A DNA stretch of 64,000 nucleotides from Leptospira koniambonensis (GTDB lineage Bacteria; Spirochaetota; Leptospiria; Leptospirales; Leptospiraceae): the NCBI RefSeq assembly GCF_004769555.1, contig NZ_RQFY01000001.1:1-64000 (forward strand). Direction: 5' to 3'. The position numbers and the translations under genes were made by a program. Below the pieces are notes generated by a model that saw nothing but the letters and a program-made list of their open reading frames with translations, was not told the origin of the DNA and searched no databases. Below, one piece after another: positions 1 to 8,391 of this stretch (positions are counted from its first letter, which is position 1; each line of letters opens with the position of its first letter).

Positions 1-49
1 CCGGGCGATATCCTTCAGGCGTAAAAACCATATTAATTACGTCGCCCAA
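1..49 (-). CDS. 5' end of a gene leaving the window (partial)
   Basis: An open frame enters the left edge on the minus strand. A TTG at 49-47 is preceded by a GAGG-type ribosome binding site about 9 nt upstream, and an in-frame ATG lies at 31-29. The few visible codons read LGDVINMVFTPEGYRP, which looks protein-like, and an in-frame stop lies just upstream. It diverges from the gene at 312. The product cannot be named from 16 codons. Confidence 0.35.
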   Translation of the reverse strand, partial: MGDVINMVFTPEGYRP

Positions 50-311
50 CCGGTCAAACCTCTTTTGTATTTATTTCTCTGAGTTTTTATCTTTTTTTCA
101 AACTTTTTAGGCTTAGATTTTGGATGTAAATAGGCTGAACATAAGATGAAAAACTCTAAATGCAGAGTTTACCTTTTATTCAACTTATGACCATTCTTCT
201 GTCGCATAAATGGATTTCCAAGAGATGAGTATTTAATTATTCTGAAAATTATAAAGAGAAGTTTGCTGGATTGGGAAAGTATTCTACGGACTTAAAGATA
301 GGAGAATTCAA
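50..311. other. Divergent intergenic region
   Basis: This AT-rich stretch lies between the partial minus-strand gene and the carbonic-anhydrase-like gene. It should hold both promoters, but I see no convincing -35/-10 pair, operator or hairpin. The only clear signal is the AGGAG ribosome binding site at about 300-304, 7 nt before the TTG start at 312. Confidence 0.4.
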
Positions 312-1724
312 TTGGGACCGGCAAAAGAATACATAGATCAATATTTAAAAGAAAACATTCTACAATCGGAAACGATCCACAGAATGAAACATGTGATCCG
401 TGAATTTAGTTTAAGAACTCCTAAAGTATTAGTCACTAAGTGTATAGACGGAAGAGTTCACGGAAGTAAGTTAAAAGGATATCCTGTTACTACGATACGT
501 TTTGGCAGAACAGATGGAAACATTGTTTCTACTAACTTGAATAACTTTTGGTTTTGGAATCGTATTGATAGAGTCGTAAATGACGCGTTATGCAACACAC
601 CTGGGATGCCTGCGTTATTCATTGCATATATGCATAGATCCGATATTCCGGGACTCGGTTGTGCGGCACACGGTGGAAATGAAGAAGCTGCCCGTGCTGC
701 AATCAAATCCCAAACAGAAGCAGTTCGGAAAGTTTTTCCTAAAGAACAACTTTATGTGATCGAAGGTATCACAAATACAGACATGATGTCTGAAACTCTG
801 ATATTTGATGATGGAACTATTATAGATTCTCAAGAAATAGTCGCAAATTTTGGTTTTAATGAACCTTCTGAAATATTTCATTCTGCTTTTTTAAAGTATC
901 AAATTAAGGATCCTGCAATTTCTAAAAATGTTGGATTTAAGACTCCAGAAGAGCTGTTTTCAGGAAAGGTCCCAGATTTTTATGCGGATTTTCAAACTTC
1001 TCTTTCTCTTAAATCATTCTTGATCCGAGAAATTTCTGCGATCATTTCTGCCGGGGAAATAGAGATCCAGAAATTGATACAACCGGATCTATTCCATGCG
1101 GTTTATCAGAAACTTTCCGGGATCAAGGATCTGCCTTCTACGCTTCTTCCTAGTTTATTGTACCAGATCATCTGGAATGTGGCTTATACTCTAAACCAAA
1201 AACGTAAACTTTCTAAATTAGCTGCGGAAGAACGTTGGAAACATTTGGATCATGCAGAAGAGCTGATCTGTTATGGAGAAGGTTTCGAACTATTACAAAG
1301 AAATAAAGCGGTTCTTGTAAAAACGGGAAGAGGGGACGATACAGATGCCCTACTAGTTGCCAAAAAAGTTTTGGATAAGAATAGGCAGAATGATCCGAAG
1401 CCCTACCCTTCTATCATTCATTTGAATGTGGAGATTTCAGGAGAACTTAGAACCTGGGAAGATTTTAACGAAAATGTTTCTTCTCGAGTAAATACGATGG
1501 TTCGTAATTTGGAAACAGTATTTCAGGATCAAGAAGTGGTTATTTTGACTACTTATTCGTATTTGGATCAGAAAAGATTTTATCCGATCCATACAAAATT
1601 GGATCCAAGGATCTCTTATCCTACTGATGTGATCTCCGATATAAACGGAGAAGATAAATTTTCAGGAATTGGTTTAAAAACGAAGGAAGCGTTTTACGCA
1701 GGTGAGATGATTACTTCTACGTAA
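312..1724 (+). CDS. Carbonic-anhydrase-like protein (beta-CA/CsoSCA/DabA type zinc motif)
   Basis: A 470-residue soluble protein with a TTG start backed by an AGGAG site 7 nt upstream. The N-terminal domain carries C44-x-D46-x-R48 and then H108-x8-C117, followed by GG and an Ala-rich helix. This is the zinc/dyad layout of beta-class carbonic anhydrases, whose usual second motif is H-x2-C. CsoSCA and DabA have a longer His-Cys spacing, as here. About 300 further residues have no domain I recognise. I see no signal peptide, so it should be cytoplasmic. It converges on the Ehr operon with a 17-nt gap, in a locus that also holds an SbtA bicarbonate transporter. CO2/bicarbonate interconversion is inferred from motif and context. 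A zinc hydrolase of another kind remains possible. Confidence 0.6.
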   Translation: MGPAKEYIDQYLKENILQSETIHRMKHVIREFSLRTPKVLVTKCIDGRVHGSKLKGYPVTTIRFGRTDGNIVSTNLNNFWFWNRIDRVVNDALCNTPGMPALFIAYMHRSDIPGLGCAAHGGNEEAARAAIKSQTEAVRKVFPKEQLYVIEGITNTDMMSETLIFDDGTIIDSQEIVANFGFNEPSEIFHSAFLKYQIKDPAISKNVGFKTPEELFSGKVPDFYADFQTSLSLKSFLIREISAIISAGEIEIQKLIQPDLFHAVYQKLSGIKDLPSTLLPSLLYQIIWNVAYTLNQKRKLSKLAAEERWKHLDHAEELICYGEGFELLQRNKAVLVKTGRGDDTDALLVAKKVLDKNRQNDPKPYPSIIHLNVEISGELRTWEDFNENVSSRVNTMVRNLETVFQDQEVVILTTYSYLDQKRFYPIHTKLDPRISYPTDVISDINGEDKFSGIGLKTKEAFYAGEMITST

Positions 1725-1741
1725 AAGCTTCCGGATGAGAT

Positions 1742-2554
1742 TTAAGATTTAGAACGTCGTTCCGAAATGAATTTGGAGAGTTCTTCTCTAAAGGAGAACT
1801 TCTTCCTGCCCATCAAATAACGGAATGCGCTTACGATTACATCTGGTCTTGGAGGATCTCCTCCAATAAACAAATCTGGTTCTTTTGGTAATTTTCCTCT
1901 CTGGAATAATCCGCCTGAAACAGCTTCCGTTCCGCAAGCAATAAGTGCTTTCGGTCCTGGAGTTGTGTCCCAAGCAACTTGGAGAGGAATTTCCATATTT
2001 GGTCCCACAGGTCCTGCGAATACAACTGCATCTGAATGTTTTGGAGAAGCTACCACTCTTACCATACTTGCTTCACTGTCAAAAACTGCGTTAAAGCTAG
2101 CGTTGATCTCTGCTTCTGTTGCGTTATTGCCGCTTGCAGCTACTTCTCTATATTGAAAGCCAGTGTTTTTTGTGATCTTACGGAATTGTTTTACGTTTTC
2201 GGAAACTTCTTCCTCGTAAGTTGCTGGAACTCCATCTATATAACGTACTTTTAATGCTTCTCTATCTACTGAATATACGTGAATGAATCCCGAGTTTTCC
2301 AATTGCCCTGCAGAAGCTTCTACACAATGGCCGCATTGTAAACATGCACCGTAATCAAATGTCACTTCTTTAGAAGAGGAAACTTTTAATCCTCCAGTTG
2401 GACAGACCTTCTCTATAGATTTGTCTAGATGAAATCCTTTTTTGGAAGATGGAACAGGGATACCTCTTGCATTTGGATTGGTCGGTCCCATCTTCTCAAA
2501 ATTTAGATTTTTTGCCGGACGGAATATATTAATGATTTCCTGGATTTGTTTCAT
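1742..2554 (-). CDS. Ehr complex small subunit (HyfI/NuoB-like) with ferredoxin domain, proximal cluster ligands lost
   Basis: A 270-residue protein, last gene of the Ehr operon. The N-terminal half carries one 4Fe-4S site: C51-P followed by C71-x2-C74-x2-C77. The C-terminal half is the HyfI/NuoB fold, recognisable from the VVASPKHSDAVVFAGPV segment, PK at 201-202 and the G-x-PPRP loop. All four cysteines that bind the proximal (N2-type) cluster are replaced. The CNGC-type site reads SGNNAT (141-146), the third position is E210 in CGTEA, and the GCPP loop is G232-D233-P-P. The subunit therefore probably cannot pass electrons toward the membrane. It overlaps hyfG by 4 nt. The role is structural or regulatory by inference. 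Confidence 0.85.
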   Translation of the reverse strand: MKQIQEIINIFRPAKNLNFEKMGPTNPNARGIPVPSSKKGFHLDKSIEKVCPTGGLKVSSSKEVTFDYGACLQCGHCVEASAGQLENSGFIHVYSVDREALKVRYIDGVPATYEEEVSENVKQFRKITKNTGFQYREVAASGNNATEAEINASFNAVFDSEASMVRVVASPKHSDAVVFAGPVGPNMEIPLQVAWDTTPGPKALIACGTEAVSGGLFQRGKLPKEPDLFIGGDPPRPDVIVSAFRYLMGRKKFSFREELSKFISERRSKS

Positions 2555-3969
2555 AGATCTACTCCCACATAACTGAGGTTGAAAGATTTATTATTCAGAG
2601 GAAAATCCCCGATATTCTCCCCTCTAACTGCAAGCTCTAATGCATGCCAGTTCAGAACGGAAGGATCTCTTACATAAGCCTCTGAAATATCTCCAGAAGA
2701 ATTAAGAGAGAAAGACGCTAAAACTGGACCTCTCCATCCTTCTGCAATGCCGAAATACACTCCAGATTTTGCTTTAGAGATTTTCGTTTTTTCTAAACTT
2801 TCGTATGCTTTATGAAAATTCTTTAATACTGGAATTGCTTTAGCCAACCAACGTCCGCTATTCTTCAATTCTTCATAACGAAGATAGAATCTTGCCCAAG
2901 CATCTCCTTTCATTTGGCCAGCATCTAGATCCAAATTAATGGATTCTCCAGCAAGAGAATAGCTGGTATCATGGTGGCGAAGATCTCTAGAAATACCTGT
3001 ACATTTTTCGACCATTCCTACAAATCCTAGATCTTTGAGTTGTTTATGTGTAATCACTCCACAGAGCTGTAATCTTTCTCTATTTGTAGATTTGTTCGCA
3101 GCTCTTTCAAAATGACCAGCCACATCGGAAGTAACATCTTGGATCCTTTTTGCTAGATCGTTTAGGACGGATTCAGTAAGTTCTTTTTTAAGTCTTACTT
3201 TTCCAGGACTTAATGCGCCTCTTCCGAAACGAGAACCAGTTAGGGCTTCCATTACTCCGAGTGGAACTCCTCTTTGCATAGCGCATACACCCTGGAGAGG
3301 ATAATAACCTACATCACCCGCAATTGCTCCCATGTCCCCAATATGGATCGCGATCCTTTCTATCTCCAGAAGAACAGTTCTTGCGAAGTTTACTTCTTCC
3401 GGAACTTGGATACCATGAGCTTCTTCGAATGCTTTACTGAATGCGATTGCATAGGCAACTGTAGAATCACCTGATATCGCTTCTGCATAAGGAGAGATAG
3501 AATCTTTGTTTAGACCTTTCATTTTTTCCAGAAGGCCTCTCTTCTGAAATCCAAGGCGAATATCCAAGTTTTGGATCTCTTCTCCTTCTACTATAAAACG
3601 AAAATGTCCAGGCTCGATCACACCCGCATGGATCGGTCCAACTGCATGTGAATAAAAAGAATTTGGAATAGGAACATTGATCCCTCTATAAACCAAATCT
3701 TTGATCCCAGATTTAGTAAGGAATTTTTCGAGAAGATGTTTTCTATCTTGCGATAGATACTTCTCGTAATCCATAGAAGAATAATCTTCTGCTCCTTGGT
3801 CAGTGCCCAAGCTATGTCTAAGGACCCAAATTGGATTGGAATGATCCTCATATAAACTTTTTTCTGCGGTTTTAGAAAGAGTTTCCTTCTCTATTCCTTC
3901 TCGAGTCAGCCAGAAACGATGAGTTTGTTTCGTTTCCGAAGTGTGAAAAATTCCGGTAACGTTTTTCAT
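2551..3969 (-). CDS. Ehr complex large subunit (HyfG/NuoCD-like) lacking NiFe ligands
   Basis: A 472-residue member of the group 4 NiFe-hydrogenase/NuoD large subunit family. Support comes from the HAVGPIHAGVIEPGHFRF segment (108-125), the RGLLEK motif and a RDPS-x-NWHALE segment near the C-terminus. Where hydrogenases have the RxCGxC ligand pair, this protein reads AEAISGDSTVAYA (162-174). At the C-terminus, where DPCxxC is expected, it reads NKSFNLSY. No NiFe site can form, as in NuoD and in Ehr complexes. The N-terminal NuoC-like region is short, and the whole is smaller than a typical HyfG (about 550-570). Four-nt overlaps on both sides indicate translational coupling. A quinone-type or purely structural role is open. 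Confidence 0.85.
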   Translation of the reverse strand: MKNVTGIFHTSETKQTHRFWLTREGIEKETLSKTAEKSLYEDHSNPIWVLRHSLGTDQGAEDYSSMDYEKYLSQDRKHLLEKFLTKSGIKDLVYRGINVPIPNSFYSHAVGPIHAGVIEPGHFRFIVEGEEIQNLDIRLGFQKRGLLEKMKGLNKDSISPYAEAISGDSTVAYAIAFSKAFEEAHGIQVPEEVNFARTVLLEIERIAIHIGDMGAIAGDVGYYPLQGVCAMQRGVPLGVMEALTGSRFGRGALSPGKVRLKKELTESVLNDLAKRIQDVTSDVAGHFERAANKSTNRERLQLCGVITHKQLKDLGFVGMVEKCTGISRDLRHHDTSYSLAGESINLDLDAGQMKGDAWARFYLRYEELKNSGRWLAKAIPVLKNFHKAYESLEKTKISKAKSGVYFGIAEGWRGPVLASFSLNSSGDISEAYVRDPSVLNWHALELAVRGENIGDFPLNNKSFNLSYVGVDL

Positions 3970-5189
3970 AATACACCTTGTAATAACAGGTAAAATCCCC
4001 AGCAGCCAGTGCTAAGAAGAAGTAGAAGTAGGAAAAATCCGTTGGTCATTCTGATCCTAAGAATGGTAGAAAGATCCTTTGAAAATGGTCTTCCTTTGAT
4101 ATTCAATAGAGGCGCGAGTTTATACAACATCACTCCGAAAAATACGATCCCAAGGATTGGAACCAAGATCACGAATGATTTTCCGCCTATTTGTCCAGCC
4201 TTGATCAGAATTATATCTGTTACGAAGATTGGGGATCCAGGCATCACAAATGCTAAGAAGAGCGCTAAGATGAATAGAGACAAGGCAGGTTTATTGATTG
4301 AATCTGCTTGTATTATTTTATGAAGTTCTCGTTTGCCGGCATCCATTCTCACGATTCCCATGCTGATGAATAAAAGTGATTTCACCACCAAGTTAGTCGC
4401 CATCATGAATAAGAAAGCGGTATCGCTTAAGTCCATCCAAAGGAAAACAGCCAAGGCTCCTGTATGGAAAAGAGCAACTTTTGCAGAAATCCTTCTGATA
4501 TCGTCTCGATCATATACTGCAAAAATACTTAAGAAAATCGTTAATATTCCTAAGACTAATAGTCCATCTGCTCCGCTGAATGTATGTGGAAAAAGTTGGT
4601 GATCTAAATGAACGAAAGGTCTAAGTGCAAAACAAACCGAAACAGGAATGAATGCAGAAAGTAAGGAGGAAACCTGTGTAGGACTTTCTCCATACGTATC
4701 TTCTATCCAAACGTGATTTGGAAAAAGTCCGAGTTTGGCTGTATATCCGAAGATCGCGAGCCAAAGGCCTATCTCTACCCAGATGATCTCAGGATGAGAA
4801 GAAGAATTAGCTGCTAAAAATTCAATCGGCTGATTGATTACATGCAAAGAAGAGCGGATAAGAATGATACCTAAGAATGCAATACCGAGTCCAAAAGAGT
4901 TGATCAGCAAAAATTTCCAAGCGATTGGGAATGATTTTGCTGTTCTACTAGAAGAGATGAGCAAAGCACCTACGAATGTAGTCGCTTCTATCAAAACCCA
5001 TTGTAACGTAGTGCCTTCTTCATTCCAGTCTCGGATAATCCAGACTGCAAAATTGATCGCGGCACAGATAACGAGTAATACCGACCAGAAAAGTAAGTTT
5101 GTCTGGTTCTTTGTAGGAGCTAAAACATAAGTTAGGAAAATTAAAACGAAGACTGCTGCTCCGATCCCTAAAAGAATATCGAAGTTCAT
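3966..5189 (-). CDS. Ehr complex antiporter-like membrane subunit (HyfF/NuoN-like)
   Basis: A 407-residue polytopic membrane protein of the proton-conducting membrane transporter family (NuoL/M/N, MrpA/D). The channel residues expected for proton transfer are visible: E69 in LIEATTF, K152 in GYTAKLGLFPNHVW, and a further lysine in VVKSLLF. The order and size fit HyfF of hydrogenase-4 type complexes. It overlaps HyfE and HyfG by 4 nt each. With the HyfB homologue it would form the proton-translocating arm of the complex in the inner membrane. Because the soluble arm has lost its redox sites, the energy input is unknown. Proton flow might run inward and drive something else. Confidence 0.85.
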   Translation of the reverse strand: MNFDILLGIGAAVFVLIFLTYVLAPTKNQTNLLFWSVLLVICAAINFAVWIIRDWNEEGTTLQWVLIEATTFVGALLISSSRTAKSFPIAWKFLLINSFGLGIAFLGIILIRSSLHVINQPIEFLAANSSSHPEIIWVEIGLWLAIFGYTAKLGLFPNHVWIEDTYGESPTQVSSLLSAFIPVSVCFALRPFVHLDHQLFPHTFSGADGLLVLGILTIFLSIFAVYDRDDIRRISAKVALFHTGALAVFLWMDLSDTAFLFMMATNLVVKSLLFISMGIVRMDAGKRELHKIIQADSINKPALSLFILALFLAFVMPGSPIFVTDIILIKAGQIGGKSFVILVPILGIVFFGVMLYKLAPLLNIKGRPFSKDLSTILRIRMTNGFFLLLLLLSTGCWGFYLLLQGVL

Positions 5190-5797
5190 CTGGAAATATC
5201 CCCCTTATATTGTTCGCTATTGATCCTAAGGGCAGCACCTGCTCCGAGAATCAAAACAGCATCCAAGAAGGATCCGAATTCGCTTCCAATCGGAACTCCT
5301 GATTTTAGAAGTAGAGTAAGTAAAAATGTTCCGTTCTCAAAAATACTGAAACATGCAATTACGCCAATCCAGTTCCTTCTAACAATAAATCCGATCACTC
5401 CGATGTATATTAGAAGAAGGACATATAATAATCCGTATTGATGGGACTTCCCGAAAAATGCAGAAACCATATCCATGAAGAAGTAACAAGCCGCTGCACC
5501 CGCGAACAAAAGTGCGAGTGTAGGAAGATAACCTACTTTTGGAAAAGTTGATTCTGGAGAATGTATCCTTCTTGCTGTCCAAAAAAGAATGATAGGGGTT
5601 AAGATCCCTTTGAACACGATCACCATTGCCGCTAAAAAGATAGAATGGAAACCGTCTCCGCTTTCTTCTTGGTATAAAGGAAGAAGTAAAAGAAAACCTT
5701 GGATACCTAAAAGGATAACTACCCTCTTAAGCCTGTTTTCTAAAAGAATGACCACGCCGGTCAGTAGAATAATAAGATAACTAACATCTGCGCTCAT
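5186..5797 (-). CDS. Ehr complex membrane subunit (HyfE-like, NuoK-related)
   Basis: A 203-residue, almost entirely hydrophobic protein with six or so predicted membrane spans. Size and position between the HyfC and HyfF homologues match HyfE, whose N-terminal half resembles NuoK. The start at 5797 lies 2 nt after the HyfC homologue, and the stop overlaps HyfF by 4 nt. I recognise it mainly by context and hydrophobicity. No catalytic motif is expected in this family. Confidence 0.75.
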   Translation of the reverse strand: MSADVSYLIILLTGVVILLENRLKRVVILLGIQGFLLLLPLYQEESGDGFHSIFLAAMVIVFKGILTPIILFWTARRIHSPESTFPKVGYLPTLALLFAGAAACYFFMDMVSAFFGKSHQYGLLYVLLLIYIGVIGFIVRRNWIGVIACFSIFENGTFLLTLLLKSGVPIGSEFGSFLDAVLILGAGAALRINSEQYKGDISR

Positions 5798-5799
5798 AT

Positions 5800-6690
5800 T
5801 TATTTACCTAGCTTCAGAAGAATTCCCAGGATCAGCATGAAGATAAAATTCAGTCCGAGTAATTCAGGGATCCAAATCCATTTTCTTCTGGTGCTGTTTG
5901 CTTCCCAATAACCGATTAATGCGGAGAGAAGAATGGCTCCTCCGAAGGAGGCTAATTCTTTCCAGATGGGAACAGAAGAAACTCCTAAGAAAACTTCCAC
6001 ATGTTCTAATCCAAGTTTGGTAAGAAGAAGGAACAAAGATGCAGTTTTGAATTGGTGAGCCAGCTCGAAAAATGCTCTAGTTCTTCCGGAAGCTTCGAGT
6101 AACATTGCTTCGTGAACCATTGTGAGTTCTAAGTGAGTTCTTGGATCGTCAAATGGTGGTTTGGCGAGTTCAGAAAGAACGATCAATGTTGCCCCCAAGA
6201 AGAACAAGATCGCAAAAGAAATATGTGCGAAGTTTTCGTGGAATACAACATTAGATTCTAATACTACAAGCACTAGGATCAGGATTGGTTCCCCAAAGAT
6301 GAAAAGAAGAGTTTCTCTTGCTGCTCCCATTCCACCGAAAGAAGTTCCGTTCTCTACTGCATATGCAACAGTCGCAAATCGGATCATTCCTATCAAAAAT
6401 GGGATTAGTAATAAGGAAGCCCATTCAAAAGAAACCAAGGACCATAAAACGAGTCCGAAAGCAAAAGCGAATATCGCAGAACTTTCTGAGAAAAATCCAG
6501 AGAAAGGACCGTCTATCGGACTTTTTTTGATCATTCGAACGGTATCATAAAGTATCTGTAGAACAGGTGCCCCTCTTCTACCTTGGGCATAAGCCCTGAT
6601 CTTCTGGAGGATACCTCCGCATAAGAAAGGAAGAGATATAAAGGCTAAAATCTGGATCAGAATGCCCAATAAGAAAGTAGCTGTGACCAT
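5800..6690 (-). CDS. Ehr complex membrane anchor subunit (HyfC/NuoH-like)
   Basis: A 296-residue integral membrane protein of the respiratory-chain NADH dehydrogenase subunit 1 family. The conserved cytosolic loop AKPPFDDPRTHLELT (176-190) and HEAMLLEASGR (193-203) are characteristic of HyfC/HycD rather than true NuoH. The acidic residues E188, E194 and E199, which line the proposed quinone/proton region, are kept. A second loop, AYAQGRRGAP (33-42), matches the family's cytosolic loop 1. It anchors the large and small soluble subunits to the antiporter-like arm. The reading frame overlaps the upstream NuoL-like gene by 34 nt, so translation is probably coupled. Confidence 0.87.
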   Translation of the reverse strand: MVTATFLLGILIQILAFISLPFLCGGILQKIRAYAQGRRGAPVLQILYDTVRMIKKSPIDGPFSGFFSESSAIFAFAFGLVLWSLVSFEWASLLLIPFLIGMIRFATVAYAVENGTSFGGMGAARETLLFIFGEPILILVLVVLESNVVFHENFAHISFAILFFLGATLIVLSELAKPPFDDPRTHLELTMVHEAMLLEASGRTRAFFELAHQFKTASLFLLLTKLGLEHVEVFLGVSSVPIWKELASFGGAILLSALIGYWEANSTRRKWIWIPELLGLNFIFMLILGILLKLGK

Positions 6691-8378
6691 ATGTCTCCCT
6701 CCGCAAGACGAACGATGATGATTACGATCAAAATTGTTAATACAGTGAAAGAAGAATAAGTTAAGTCTACAGAGATGGATTCATCATCCGCTCCTCTGAT
6801 CTTAGCTTTCAAAGAGGAAAGAATTCTTAATAAAATCTTAATGAACCCTTTGTCTAATCTGGAATTGCCTGCTTCATCGGCAAAATATCTGCCTAACGGA
6901 GCGGCTAGCGGATCGGAAAGAGCCGAACTTGCGATCGCTACCTCCGATCCGCCGAATAAGCCGCCACAATCCCACAGTTTTCTCTCTTTGATCTTATGTC
7001 TGAGTCCTAACAACCCTACGCTTAACAGTATAACAAGACCGATTACATTTAAGATCCCAATCCCTCTAAACCAAGAGAAATCCAACCAGTCCACTCTCAC
7101 TGCATAATAGTTTGTGAGACTTAGGATGATTAAAGGTGAGATCAGTACCAAAGCGCCAGTCAAAAATAAAGAAACATTGATCGTTGTATTCTTTCCATGA
7201 TCTTCGAAATTTGTGCGAGGCCTGGAAAGAACAAGTCCAAGGAAAAGTTTTAAGTGAGCAGCAGCTCCTACCGCTAAACCTGTGCAAACTAAAATGAGAA
7301 GCGGAAGAACAAGTGCTGCACTTGTATCAGTAACTTCTAAAACAGCGGATAATAATTTGATAAATGTGGATTCGGATAAGAAGCCTGTGGTACCTGGAAT
7401 TGCAAGAAAACTCATGGTCCCGATCGCAGCTAAGAATGTAGGAATTCCGCTGATCCTTCCCACGCCCGTGTTTTCATCTGATGCGGATTTTCCTGATAAT
7501 TTAGTAAGATATCCGAAAAATAAGAACTGAAATGTTTTGCTGATACTATGATGAACCAAAGAGATCAGGAAAAGTACTCCGAATGCCTTGCTGAGCATTC
7601 TTAAACTTTCTTGCTCACTGGATTGCCAATACGCAGAAATAAGTAAACTCAACCACAAAAAGTTCATATTCTCCACAGTGCTGTATGCAATGGACTTTTT
7701 AACTTCTCTACTGAATAATGCAGTGATACCAGCCCATAATACTCCGATTCCGGCTAACGGTATTAGAATAGTTGCATAATGGGTTCCAGGTAAAAGTGGA
7801 AGAGCAAATTTAGAAAATAATACAAGAGGTAAATTAACTAATAATCCGGAATACGCCGCAGAAGCATGAGCAGGTGCACCTGCGTGAGCTTCCGGCAGCC
7901 AGAAATGAACTCCGAAAAATGCAGATTTGATCAAAAGCCCCAGGATCAGGAAAAATAATCCAGATCTTGGATCATTCGAAAAGATCCAGAACGTAAAACA
8001 GAAGGCACCGATCCCGCCTGCAGCGACTAATGCCACAAAACTTCGGATGGAGGCGTCATTCCATTTGCCTCCGATATAAAGTAGAAAGGCGCTTATTGTG
8101 GACAATTCCCAGAAAAGGACCAGCCACAAACTTTTTCCAACCAGGTAACAAATGCCTGTGCTCAGAAAAAAAATGGCGTAGCCAAAAATGACCAACGCCT
8201 TTCTTTCTTTTTCATAACCGTATACATATACGGCTATAAAACTACCTAGTATCGCTTGGAGAGATAACCCAAGACCGATCGAACTATCTTTCCCGAAAAA
8301 ATCTACTCCGAGCACATTTCCAATTAGGAAAGGTGCAAGCAGAGAAGTTATGACGGATAGATAAGCCAATACTGTCAT
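6657..8378 (-). CDS. Ehr complex antiporter-like membrane subunit (HyfB/NuoL-like)
   Basis: A 573-residue polytopic protein of the NuoL/MrpA family, first gene of the six-gene complex. It retains E91 (LFWELSTIS), K151 in the IKSAFFGVHFWLPEAH segment (150-165), K190, and a downstream HH..SK motif. These correspond to the glutamate and lysines of NuoL-type proton channels. A ribosome binding site (AAGGAA) lies in the 13-nt gap after the porin, which leaves no space for a terminator or promoter, so both are probably one transcript. NuoL-like DabB/MpsA proteins pair with carbonic-anhydrase-like DabA/MpsB in inorganic-carbon pumps. That parallel is suggestive, but this gene sits in a full Hyf-type set. 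Confidence 0.87.
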   Translation of the reverse strand: MTVLAYLSVITSLLAPFLIGNVLGVDFFGKDSSIGLGLSLQAILGSFIAVYVYGYEKERKALVIFGYAIFFLSTGICYLVGKSLWLVLFWELSTISAFLLYIGGKWNDASIRSFVALVAAGGIGAFCFTFWIFSNDPRSGLFFLILGLLIKSAFFGVHFWLPEAHAGAPAHASAAYSGLLVNLPLVLFSKFALPLLPGTHYATILIPLAGIGVLWAGITALFSREVKKSIAYSTVENMNFLWLSLLISAYWQSSEQESLRMLSKAFGVLFLISLVHHSISKTFQFLFFGYLTKLSGKSASDENTGVGRISGIPTFLAAIGTMSFLAIPGTTGFLSESTFIKLLSAVLEVTDTSAALVLPLLILVCTGLAVGAAAHLKLFLGLVLSRPRTNFEDHGKNTTINVSLFLTGALVLISPLIILSLTNYYAVRVDWLDFSWFRGIGILNVIGLVILLSVGLLGLRHKIKERKLWDCGGLFGGSEVAIASSALSDPLAAPLGRYFADEAGNSRLDKGFIKILLRILSSLKAKIRGADDESISVDLTYSSFTVLTILIVIIIVRLAEGDIWSQLLSYWAF

Positions 8379-8391
8379 ACGTATTCCTTTT

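Noticed and set aside
1742..8378. An active energy-converting [NiFe] hydrogenase (Hyf/Hyc)
   Set aside because: Both NiFe ligand pairs and the proximal-cluster cysteines are replaced, and no hydrogenase maturation gene is nearby.
1742..8378. A second NADH dehydrogenase (complex I) operon
   Set aside because: No NADH-binding module or NuoA/J homologue is present, and HyfC/HyfE-type subunits rather than NuoH/NuoK are found.
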